Positions 33,617-44,889 of a stretch of 64,000 nucleotides of DNA are shown here, piece by piece (positions within the stretch are counted from its first letter, which is position 1; each line of letters begins with the position of its first letter). Both the position numbers and the translations under genes were made by a program. Under the pieces are notes generated by a model. The model was not told the origin of the DNA. It worked only from the letters and a program-made list of their open reading frames with translations, and ran no database searches. The stretch spans positions 1,984,001-2,048,000 of the forward strand of contig NZ_JAKFFS010000001.1 of assembly GCF_021502725.1 (NCBI RefSeq), given 5' to 3'. This DNA is from Dyadobacter sp. CY345. Its GTDB lineage: Bacteria; Bacteroidota; Bacteroidia; Cytophagales; Spirosomataceae.

Positions 33617-34705
33617 ATGCAAATCGAAAGACGCGATTTTTTATCGACCCTGACTCTGGCAGGGGCCGCTGCCTTATTTTCCGGTAATCCCTTGCTGGCA
33701 GCTACCGCTCAGAAAAAAGAAAAACTAGGTATCGCCCTGGTGGGACTTGGATATTACAGCACAGATCTATTGGCTCCGGCGCTTCAAATGACTGAAAAAT
33801 GTTACCTGGCGGGTATCGTTACCGGTACTCCGGCCAAAGCTGAAACCTGGAAAGCGAAATATAAGATCCCTGATAAAAATATCTACAACTATCAGAATTT
33901 CGATCAGATCGCTAATAATCCGGATATCGATATTGTATATGTGGTTTTGCCTCCATCCATGCACAGAGAATATGTCGTGCGCGCTGCCAAAGCAGGCAAA
34001 CATGTATTTTGTGAAAAACCAATGGCCCCATCAGTAGCAGATTGCGAAGCGATGATCAAGGCTTGCAGCAGCAGTAAAGTTAAACTGGCGATTGGTTACC
34101 GTTGTCAGCATGATCCTAATATCCAGGCAATCATGAAGCTTGCCAAAGAGCCAAAATTTGGTAAGGTAAAAATGGTGACAAGTGCCGCTGGATATTTTGA
34201 CGCACGTACTGATCACTGGAAACAGAAAAAGTCGCTCGGCGGCGGTGTAATGGGTGATATGGGTGTGTACGCCTTGCAGGGAGCTCGGCTTGCCACGGGT
34301 GAGGAACCAATCAGTGTTTTTGCACAGGCATCCACCACGCGTCCGGATATTTATAAGGAAGTTGAAGAAACGATGATGTTCATGCTTGATTTCCCAAGCG
34401 GCGCGAAAGCATCCTGCCAGACCAGTTTTGGTATCAATATGAATCACTTGCAGGTTAATTATGAAAAAGGCTGGGCGAAGCTTGAACCGCAGTCGGGCTA
34501 CAATGGAAATAAAGGAAGCCTATCTGATGGAACTTTGATTCAATTTCCGATTAAAAATCAGCAGGCAAAACAAATGGATGAAGATTGCGAAGCTATACTT
34601 GGCAACAAGGATCTGATTGCACCGGGAGAGGAAGGACTTCGGGATATCAGGGTTGTGGAAGCGATTTACAAATCGGCCGCCGCAGGGAAAGTAATAAAAA
34701 TATAG
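33617..34705 (+). CDS. Tat-exported Gfo/Idh/MocA family oxidoreductase
   Basis: A 362-residue NAD(P)-dependent oxidoreductase with a twin-arginine signal (ERRDFLSTL, Arg5-Arg6) followed by a hydrophobic core and Ala-rich cleavage region. The Rossmann fold begins with IALVGLGYYS, and CEKPMA (about residue 136) supplies the conserved Lys of the family; GVMGDMGVYALQGARL lies in the second domain. This is the exported type related to glucose-fructose oxidoreductase, which folds with its cofactor bound before export and recycles it within the active site. It sits between two GH43 genes and is expected in the periplasm. Members are known to oxidise or isomerise pyranoses and glycosides, some at C3. 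Xylose or a xyloside as substrate is inferred from position only. Confidence 0.9.
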   Translation: MQIERRDFLSTLTLAGAAALFSGNPLLAATAQKKEKLGIALVGLGYYSTDLLAPALQMTEKCYLAGIVTGTPAKAETWKAKYKIPDKNIYNYQNFDQIANNPDIDIVYVVLPPSMHREYVVRAAKAGKHVFCEKPMAPSVADCEAMIKACSSSKVKLAIGYRCQHDPNIQAIMKLAKEPKFGKVKMVTSAAGYFDARTDHWKQKKSLGGGVMGDMGVYALQGARLATGEEPISVFAQASTTRPDIYKEVEETMMFMLDFPSGAKASCQTSFGINMNHLQVNYEKGWAKLEPQSGYNGNKGSLSDGTLIQFPIKNQQAKQMDEDCEAILGNKDLIAPGEEGLRDIRVVEAIYKSAAAGKVIKI

Positions 34706-34769
34706 GCAGAAGTATCTGCGTTTTACCACCGCTTATTTAGAAAACCGAATCGTTGATCAAGATTACTAA

Positions 34770-36461
34770 ATGAAGACAAAGCATTTTTTATATACAATGT
34801 TTTTTGCCGGCAGCATTTTTTTTAGTGAATGCGCGAGCGCTCAGACAACCACTATCGTAAACCCGATTTTAACCGGTTTTTACCCTGATCCGAGTGTTGT
34901 ACAGGTAGGGACGGATTATTATCTGGTCAATTCTACCTTCTCTTATTTTCCGGGAATTCCAGTTTTTCATAGCAAGGATCTTAAAAACTGGAAACAGATA
35001 GGGAATGTCATTGACCGCCCGTCGCAGATGGACTTTATGGGTGAAAAACTGACAAGGGGGTTATTCGCACCGGCGATCAGTTTTCATAACGGGACGTATT
35101 ATGTTACTTGCACGGATATCGATCACGACGGAAATTTTATCGTCACTTCCAAAAATCCTGCCGGTCCGTGGAGTGATCCGGTCCGGGTTCCCCAGGTCCG
35201 TGGTATAGATCCGTCGCTGTTTTTTGATGAAGACGATAAAGCTTACATCATCTATAACAGCGATCCGCCAGAGAGAAAGTCATTATATCCGGGTCACAGA
35301 ACAATCCGTATTTATGAAATTGATCCTGCCACTTTGAAGGTGATCGGCGAAGAAAAACAGCTGGTTAACGGCGGTGTAGATCTAAGCAAAAAGCCGGTTT
35401 GGATTGAAGCACCGCATATCATGAAAAGAAATGGCTGGTATTATTTGTATGCTGCCGAGGGTGGGACTTCCGTCAATCATACAGAAGTTGTTTTTCGGAG
35501 CAAATCTGTTTGGGGACCTTTTGTTCCGTATGAGAACAACCCGATCCTGACGCAAAGAGGTTTGCCGGATGACCGGAAAGATCCGATTACTTCTGCTGGT
35601 CACGCGCAGTTTGTGGATGGCCCAGACGGTAAAACCTATGCTATTTTTCTTGCCGTTAGACCTTACGAGGGCAATTTCTACAATACCGGCCGCGAAACTT
35701 TCATTGCACCTGTGGAATGGAAAAACGACTGGCCGATCATTAATCCGGATAGCAAAGAGGTCAAATATGAGTATGCCGTAAATTATAAGGAAGTAAAACA
35801 AAAGGATGCGCTTCCGCAGGCTGGCAACTTTGCCTACACGCTGACTTTTGAAAAAACGCTTGATCCTGCGCTTCTTTTTATGCGGACTATTGATAAGAAT
35901 TCATTTTCACTGTCACAGAAAAGCGGCCTGACGATGAAGTTGAAACCGGAAACGATTATGGAAATGGGTAATCCTTCCTTCATCGGAAAACGTCAGCAGC
36001 ATTTGTTCTGCACAACGGAAGTTGAACTTGACTTTTCTCCCAAATCAGAAAAAGAAAAAGCAGGACTGACCATTTTTCAGGATGAATCTCATTTCTATTT
36101 TTTGAGTAAATCCGTTGAAAATGGTAAGCCCATGATCCAGCTTTATAGAAGCGTTGCCGATAAAAAAGACATGGAACTGCTGGCGCAGATGCCTGTTACC
36201 GATGTTTCAAAACCGGTTAAACTACGCATCACAGCCGAAGGCGATTCTTACAGTTTTTATTTTTCAAAAGGATCTTCCTGGCAGCTTTTAAAAGATAAGG
36301 TTGACGCTAAATTCTTGAGCACGCAGGTTGCAGGAGGGTTTATCGGCTGTTTGTTTGGCATGTACGCTACTTCATCGGGTGAGGCAACAACTAATTTTGC
36401 CTCGTTTAAGTATTTGAAATACAGCGGAAATGATCCGATGTTCCCAAAGGTATCAAAATAA
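34770..36461 (+). CDS. GH43 (subfamily 12-like) beta-xylosidase/arabinofuranosidase with C-terminal sandwich domain
   Basis: A 563-residue secreted enzyme. The signal peptide ends in CASAQ (about residue 25). The N-terminal propeller (about 28-330) has base Asp40 in GFYPDPSVV, pKa Asp in RGIDPSLFFD and acid Glu in WIEAPHIMKR. The remaining 220 residues form the beta-sandwich domain that closes the active site of two-domain GH43 beta-xylosidases (FIGKRQQHLFCTTEVELDF, GGFIGCLFGMYATS). It should remove non-reducing xylose or side-chain arabinose from oligosaccharides. A 6-bp hairpin GTTCAG/CTGAAC directly follows the stop (36462-36479), before the VOC gene. Confidence 0.91.
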   Translation: MKTKHFLYTMFFAGSIFFSECASAQTTTIVNPILTGFYPDPSVVQVGTDYYLVNSTFSYFPGIPVFHSKDLKNWKQIGNVIDRPSQMDFMGEKLTRGLFAPAISFHNGTYYVTCTDIDHDGNFIVTSKNPAGPWSDPVRVPQVRGIDPSLFFDEDDKAYIIYNSDPPERKSLYPGHRTIRIYEIDPATLKVIGEEKQLVNGGVDLSKKPVWIEAPHIMKRNGWYYLYAAEGGTSVNHTEVVFRSKSVWGPFVPYENNPILTQRGLPDDRKDPITSAGHAQFVDGPDGKTYAIFLAVRPYEGNFYNTGRETFIAPVEWKNDWPIINPDSKEVKYEYAVNYKEVKQKDALPQAGNFAYTLTFEKTLDPALLFMRTIDKNSFSLSQKSGLTMKLKPETIMEMGNPSFIGKRQQHLFCTTEVELDFSPKSEKEKAGLTIFQDESHFYFLSKSVENGKPMIQLYRSVADKKDMELLAQMPVTDVSKPVKLRITAEGDSYSFYFSKGSSWQLLKDKVDAKFLSTQVAGGFIGCLFGMYATSSGEATTNFASFKYLKYSGNDPMFPKVSK

Positions 36462-36546
36462 GTTCAGGTGAAACTGAACCTTGTTTTATTCAATGTTCAA
36501 ATTCAACTTTTATTTAATTATTAAAAATATAGTCAGATTAAATTTT

Positions 36547-37068
36547 ATGAAAAAGTCGATTTTCAGAAACCTGTTGACCATTTCCGCAGTGCTTTTTTGC
36601 AGTCTCGTGCATGCTCAGTCAAATTTTACCAACAAGTCAATCGGCGTAGGTGTGGTGGTTGCCGACATGGAGCAATCCCTGGATTTTTATGTCAATGGAA
36701 TTGGTATGGTAAAAACCGGCAATTTCACGATCAATGAAGAGTTTGGAAAAAGAGGTGGCCTGACCGGTGGAGAAGCCACCAATGTCAATATTCTGAAATT
36801 GGAAAACAGCCCCGAAGCCACCGAGTGGAAACTGATGAGTTTCGGTAAAAAAGCCGCACATCCAAAACAAAAATTCATACAGGATGATACTGGTGCCCAG
36901 TATATTACCATCCATGTAAAATCATTAAAACCAATCATAGAAAGGCTGAAAGGACAGAAAGTAGCTTTTCTGGGCAGTACGCCAACGCAGCTAAACAAAG
37001 ACGCGCACTTTGTATTGGTGCAGGATCCGGACGGAACTTTTATAGAACTGATCGGGCCGATTGAATAA
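36547..37068 (+). CDS. Secreted VOC (glyoxalase-fold) family protein
   Basis: A 173-residue protein: signal peptide ending in LVHAQ (about residue 24) and a vicinal-oxygen-chelate fold. Two beta-alpha-beta-beta-beta halves are visible, the first starting VGVVVADMEQSLDFYVNGIGM, the second YITIHVKSLKPIIERLKG and ending VLVQDPDGTFIELIGP, with the usual Glu ligand in the last strand. VOC proteins are metal-dependent lyases, isomerases or dioxygenases, and most are cytoplasmic; export is uncommon. I chose the ATG at 36547 since an earlier TTG in frame adds a non-signal stretch. It lies between two GH43 genes and so is probably co-expressed with xylan breakdown. The reaction is unknown; action on an oxidised sugar or on a phenolic ester fragment are both possible. 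Confidence 0.83.
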   Translation: MKKSIFRNLLTISAVLFCSLVHAQSNFTNKSIGVGVVVADMEQSLDFYVNGIGMVKTGNFTINEEFGKRGGLTGGEATNVNILKLENSPEATEWKLMSFGKKAAHPKQKFIQDDTGAQYITIHVKSLKPIIERLKGQKVAFLGSTPTQLNKDAHFVLVQDPDGTFIELIGPIE

Positions 37069-37095
37069 CAAAACTGACCTAAGCGCCATTTCTCA

Positions 37096-40643
<3,548 letters not shown>

Positions 40644-40644
40644 A

Positions 40645-40770
40645 GCTGTCGGCCGTCGGCGGTCGGCGGTGCAGCCTAGACAATCGGCAGTTGGCGAGCA
40701 CTCATAGAAAATGGTCGGGTTGTGTTGTATGCAAAAATGTGACAGCCGATAGCCGACTTCCGACAGCCGA
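40645..40770. repeat. Imperfect long inverted repeat of TCGGC units
   Basis: The left arm from 40645 (GCTGTCGGCCGTCGGCGG and on) and the right arm ending near 40770 (GCCGATAGCCGACTTCCGAC and on) are reverse complements with a few mismatches over about 27 bases, separated by about 70 bp. Within each arm TCGGC/GCCGA recurs. It begins just after the double-esterase stop. It may be a member of an interspersed genomic repeat family, and the RNA could fold as a large hairpin between the esterase and GH10 genes. Confidence 0.65.
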
Positions 40771-40801
40771 ATAATATTTCATTTTTTAATCAACCTATGT
40801 T

Positions 40802-41893
40802 ATGGTAAAATCGCAAGGATTAAAGTTTTGGTTTCAATGTGTGGCTGTATCGGCGACGTTACTTTCTTCAAATGAGATTTTGGCTCAAAAAACGCTAAAA
40901 AGTGCTTATAAAGATTTCTTTCCAATCGGTGTCGCCGTAGCACCCAGGAGTCTTACCGGGCCTGATGCCGAATTAATCATCACACAATTCAGCAGTCTGA
41001 CGCCTGAAAACGCGATGAAAATGGGGCCAATCCATCCTGAACCAAACAAATACAATTGGCAGGATCCGGACGCTATTGTTGCATTTGCCCAAAAAAATGG
41101 GATGAAAGTGAGGGGACATACGTTGTGCTGGCACAACCAGACACCGAAGTGGTTTTTTACCGATTCTACCGGCAAACAGGTAAGTCGCGAAGTGCTTCTG
41201 GCACGTTTGAAACAACATATCAATGATGTGGTTGGCCGCTATAAAGGAAAGATTTATGCCTGGGATGTGGTTAACGAGGCAGTGCCCGACACGAGCACCA
41301 GCATTTATCGCCGGTCCAAATTCTATGAAATCATAGGAGAAGATTATATTGAAAAGGCGTTTGAATATGCACACGCTGCCGATCCGGATGCGAAATTGTT
41401 TTACAACGATTATAACACCGAAAGCACAGCGAAAAGAGAGAAAATTTACCAGCTTCTTAAAAAGTTAAAGGATAAAAAAGTGCCGGTAGACGGCGTAGGT
41501 TTGCAGGGACACTGGTCTATTTATGAGCCTACCGCACAGGAGCTTGAAAAGTCTATCCAACAATTTGCAAGCCTGGGTCTGGCCGTTCAGATTACGGAAC
41601 TCGACGTTTCAGTCCATCCGAAAGAACATGAACGACGCGCAAAAAAGGCAACCGATACGGGTGAATTGACTCCTGAAATGGTTGAAAAACAAGCTGCTCA
41701 GTACAAAATGTTATTCGGTGTTTTCAGAAAATATAAAGGCACGGTTACGGGAGTGACTTTTTGGAATGTGTCGGACAAGTATACCTGGCTGGATAATTTC
41801 CCGGTTCCAAACCGTAAAGATTATCCTCTGCTATTCGATCAGAATTACAAGCCGAAAAAAGCTTTTGAAGGGGTTGTTGATTTTCGGAAGTGA
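40802..41893 (+). CDS. GH10 endo-beta-1,4-xylanase
   Basis: A 363-residue secreted xylanase with a signal peptide ending in EILAQ (about residue 29) and a single GH10 barrel. Landmarks are SLTPENAMKMGPIHPEP at the substrate groove, GHTLCWHNQTPKWF, the acid/base Glu159 in WDVVNEAV, GVGLQGHW, and the nucleophile Glu266 in QITELDV, then WNVSDKYTWLDNFP. It cuts the xylan backbone with retention, giving short substituted oligomers suited to GH67 (glucuronosyl on the non-reducing end), which is encoded two genes later. No carbohydrate-binding module or sorting domain is attached; it may act in the periplasm or be released. A tandem 10-bp repeat follows its stop. Confidence 0.95.
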   Translation: MVKSQGLKFWFQCVAVSATLLSSNEILAQKTLKSAYKDFFPIGVAVAPRSLTGPDAELIITQFSSLTPENAMKMGPIHPEPNKYNWQDPDAIVAFAQKNGMKVRGHTLCWHNQTPKWFFTDSTGKQVSREVLLARLKQHINDVVGRYKGKIYAWDVVNEAVPDTSTSIYRRSKFYEIIGEDYIEKAFEYAHAADPDAKLFYNDYNTESTAKREKIYQLLKKLKDKKVPVDGVGLQGHWSIYEPTAQELEKSIQQFASLGLAVQITELDVSVHPKEHERRAKKATDTGELTPEMVEKQAAQYKMLFGVFRKYKGTVTGVTFWNVSDKYTWLDNFPVPNRKDYPLLFDQNYKPKKAFEGVVDFRK

Positions 41894-41900
41894 TTAGGAA

Positions 41901-41970
41901 ATGTCAGGTGTTGTCAAGTGTGGTCAGGATTTGTCAAGTGTAGTCAAGGATTGTCAGGTTTAGTCATTTA
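41901..41970 (+). repeat. Seven-unit degenerate 10-bp tandem repeat
   Basis: Seven consecutive 10-mers share the core GTCA in strict register: ATGTCAGGTG, TTGTCAAGTG, TGGTCAGGAT, TTGTCAAGTG, TAGTCAAGGA, TTGTCAGGTT and TAGTCATTTA, consensus TDGTCARGTG. It starts 7 bases after the GH10 stop. The period is close to one helical turn, so all cores face one side of the DNA. It is too short and has no spacers, so it is not a CRISPR array. Confidence 0.8.
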
Positions 41971-42087
41971 TTGTGGTTAGGAGGTAGGGGTTTTATGATG
42001 AAATGGTGATTTGTTCTTGCCTGAACAACTACTCCTGACTGCGCTAGGTGGTTTTTATTTTAGATATACAATCATTTTTTAACATGT

Positions 42088-42136
42088 TGATAATTCGGTA
42101 TGGCACTGGCTGCTCATACCGAAATGTCAATTATCA
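42088..42136 (+). promoter_or_regulatory. Leader hairpin just before the SGNH-CE4 esterase gene
   Basis: TTCGGTATG (42094-42102) and CATACCGAA (42115-42123) form a perfect 9-bp stem with a 12-base loop; TGATAA (42088-42093) and TTATCA (42131-42136) extend it below a one-sided 7-base bulge. It ends 9 bases before the ATG at 42146, where it could affect ribosome access, or it may be a DNA operator. Confidence 0.5.
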
Positions 42137-42145
42137 GGCTTATTG

Positions 42146-44809
42146 ATGAGATTTTTTACGTGTGTAATTTTCCTGTTTTTGATTTCCTGCGATCTTTCGG
42201 CGCAGATACGTTTGCCTAAGCTGATCGGTGACAATATGGTATTGCAGCGGGATCAGCCCGTTACCATCTGGGGCTGGGCGGCTCCAAAGGAAAAGGTTAC
42301 GGTGACGTTGAAAAACAAAAGTTATAACGCCGTTACGTCTGCGGATGGGGAATGGAAAATTCAGTTACCTGCACAACCCGCTGGCAGTGGTTTTGAAATG
42401 GTGTTAAAAGGTAAAAATCAGATCCTTATCAAAAATATTGCTTTTGGTGATGTTTGGCTTTGTAGCGGACAAAGTAATATGGTTATCAATATGGAACGAG
42501 TGAAAGAGCGTTTTGCAGACGATATCGCTTCGGCTAATTATCCTGACATCCGCAATTTTTTCGTTCAAACACTGACCAGTTTAAATGGCCCTGAAAAAGA
42601 ATTTCCAGTTGGGGAATGGAAAACGGCCAATCCCAAAGATGTGCTTACCATGGGAGCGGTCACATATTTTTTTGCAAAAGATCTTTATGATCAGTACAAG
42701 GTGCCGATCGGAATTATCAACAGCTCCGTAGGAGGTACGCCCATACAAGCCTGGATCAGCGAGGGAGGGTATAAAGATTTTGCTGATATACAGAAGATCA
42801 TTGCCAAAAATAAAGACACGGCTTATGTCAGTTCATTCAAACGCATTTTTCCAAATAACAGATCACAGCCGCAGGTAACAGATCTGGGTCAGATTGAACA
42901 TTGGGAAAATACTTCCTATCAACCACAAGGATGGCGAAATTTTAACATTCCGGGTTACTGGGAAGATCAGGGCGTGAAGGATTTGAACGGTTTTGTCTGG
43001 TTTCGCCGGGAGTTTGAAATTCCTGAAAATTGGATTGGGAAGCCTGTGAAACTGTATATGGGCCGCATTGTGGATGCGGATGAAATGTATGTCAATGGCA
43101 AAAAGATTGGAAATACCACTTACCAGTATCCGCCCCGCCGTTACGAGATTCCCGCCGGTTTATTGAAAGCGGGTAAAAATACATTTGTCATAAAAGTTAC
43201 CAATCAGACTGGAAAAGGTGGTTTTGTTCCTGATAAACCTTATTTCATGACGGTCGATGATCAGCAGATCGATTTAAAAGGGACCTGGCAATATAAAGTT
43301 GGAGAGGTATACCAACCTCAGAAAAAAGGAAATTCTAGTAGTCCACTCGTTCATCAAAACCAACCGACAGCATTATACAACGCCATGGTTGCACCAGTGT
43401 TACCTATGAAACTCAAAGGTTTTATCTGGTATCAGGGAGAGTCAAATGTAGATAATCCGGAGCCATATAAGAAATTGATGCCTGCTTTGATCAATGATTG
43501 GAGAGGTTTATGGAAAAATCCGGATGCACCTTTTTTGGTCGTGCAACTGCCCAATTTTCAGGACGTGAATTATACGCCGGCAGAAAGTAATATGGCCTTA
43601 ATCAGGGAAGCGCAAAACCAGGCGCTTGCCTTGAAAAATACGGCTGTGACGGTTACGCTGGACCTGGGAGAATGGAATGATATTCATCCTTTGAACAAAA
43701 AAGATATCGGAAAAAGACTGGCGTTGTCAGCAAGAAACCTGGCTTACAATGAAAGGGATGTGGTTTATTCCGGGCCGACGCTAAAATCACAGACTATCGA
43801 ACAAGATAAAATTATCCTGACATTTGATCATATAGCCAAGGGTATAACTTCCAAAGATTCGGAATCCTTGCGCTGGTTTTCCATCGCAGATTATGATAAA
43901 AAGTTTGTCTGGGCAGCGGCGCGGATTATTGGAAAAGATCAGATCGAATTGTCGAGCGAATTGGTGAAAACGCCAAAATATGTTCGCTATGGCTGGCAGG
44001 ATAATCCGGAAGGAATTAATCTTTATAATTCCGAAGGTTTACCCGCATCTCCATTCCGGACCGATGTAGAAATGCTGGACGATTCAAAACCCTGGAAAGG
44101 GAAAAAATGCGCGGTTGTGCTGACCTATGATGATGCGCTGAATGTGCATCTGGATAATGTCATTCCTGCGCTGGATTCTCTCAGTCTGAAAGGTAGTTTT
44201 TATCTGACCGCTTCATCAGATGCCGCCAGAAACAGAATTAAAGACTGGCGCGCTGCGGCAACAAATGGTCATGAACTGGGAAATCACACGCTGTATCATC
44301 CTTGTGACGCGACGGGCCCGGGTATGAGCTGGGTGAAACCGGAGTATGATCTGAGCAAATACAGTCTGGCAAGAATACAGGATGAGATCAAAATGTGCAA
44401 CGCGTATTTAAAGTCGATCGACGGCAAAACGAAAAGAACTTTTGCATTTACCTGTGGACATAAAAAAGTAGCCGAAGGTGAATTTATTCAAACGCTTTCT
44501 GATGAATTCATAGCGGCAAGGGCCGTCAGACATGAAATGCATTCACTTGATGAGCAGAATTTGATGGATATCGATTGTTACGGCATGTCTGGCGAAAGCG
44601 GTGAAAAAATGATCGAACTCGTCAAACAAGCACAGCAAAGCGGTAAACTGCTGGTTTTTCTTTTTCACGGGGTGGGAGGGGAACATGCACTGAATGTTTC
44701 CAATCAGGCGCACAGTCAGTTACTGCACTATCTGAAAGAAAATGAAAAAGATATTTATGTGGATACGATGCTGAATGTGGCAGAACATATTGACAAAATG
44801 AAAAAATAA
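42146..44809 (+). CDS. SGNH sialate-O-acetylesterase-type domain fused to a CE4 polysaccharide deacetylase
   Basis: An 887-residue secreted double esterase. The leader is MRFFTCVIFLFLISC; either cleavage after SAQ or a lipid anchor on Cys15 is possible. About residues 20-640 are the SASA/SGNH acetylesterase unit with Ser110 in WLCSGQSNM, the inserted jelly-roll domain (about 270-400) and the DxxH pair in EWNDIHPLNK. From about residue 650 a NodB/CE4 deacetylase follows: motif 1 TYDDA with Asp662-Asp663, and motif 2 HTLYH with metal ligands His714 and His718. The two halves probably remove O-acetyl groups from xylan. I use the ATG at 42146; a TTG directly before it would add one residue. It precedes the GH67 gene by 80 bp. 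Confidence 0.9.
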   Translation: MRFFTCVIFLFLISCDLSAQIRLPKLIGDNMVLQRDQPVTIWGWAAPKEKVTVTLKNKSYNAVTSADGEWKIQLPAQPAGSGFEMVLKGKNQILIKNIAFGDVWLCSGQSNMVINMERVKERFADDIASANYPDIRNFFVQTLTSLNGPEKEFPVGEWKTANPKDVLTMGAVTYFFAKDLYDQYKVPIGIINSSVGGTPIQAWISEGGYKDFADIQKIIAKNKDTAYVSSFKRIFPNNRSQPQVTDLGQIEHWENTSYQPQGWRNFNIPGYWEDQGVKDLNGFVWFRREFEIPENWIGKPVKLYMGRIVDADEMYVNGKKIGNTTYQYPPRRYEIPAGLLKAGKNTFVIKVTNQTGKGGFVPDKPYFMTVDDQQIDLKGTWQYKVGEVYQPQKKGNSSSPLVHQNQPTALYNAMVAPVLPMKLKGFIWYQGESNVDNPEPYKKLMPALINDWRGLWKNPDAPFLVVQLPNFQDVNYTPAESNMALIREAQNQALALKNTAVTVTLDLGEWNDIHPLNKKDIGKRLALSARNLAYNERDVVYSGPTLKSQTIEQDKIILTFDHIAKGITSKDSESLRWFSIADYDKKFVWAAARIIGKDQIELSSELVKTPKYVRYGWQDNPEGINLYNSEGLPASPFRTDVEMLDDSKPWKGKKCAVVLTYDDALNVHLDNVIPALDSLSLKGSFYLTASSDAARNRIKDWRAAATNGHELGNHTLYHPCDATGPGMSWVKPEYDLSKYSLARIQDEIKMCNAYLKSIDGKTKRTFAFTCGHKKVAEGEFIQTLSDEFIAARAVRHEMHSLDEQNLMDIDCYGMSGESGEKMIELVKQAQQSGKLLVFLFHGVGGEHALNVSNQAHSQLLHYLKENEKDIYVDTMLNVAEHIDKMKK

Positions 44810-44889
44810 TATTGTCCAGTGTTGGACTTTGCTGCTATAAAGTGCGACCCGAATTTAAGAAATATTACAAATCTGTAACTGGAAAAAAT

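Noticed and set aside
41901-41970. CRISPR array
   Set aside because: Units are 10 bp with no spacers and there are no cas genes in the window.
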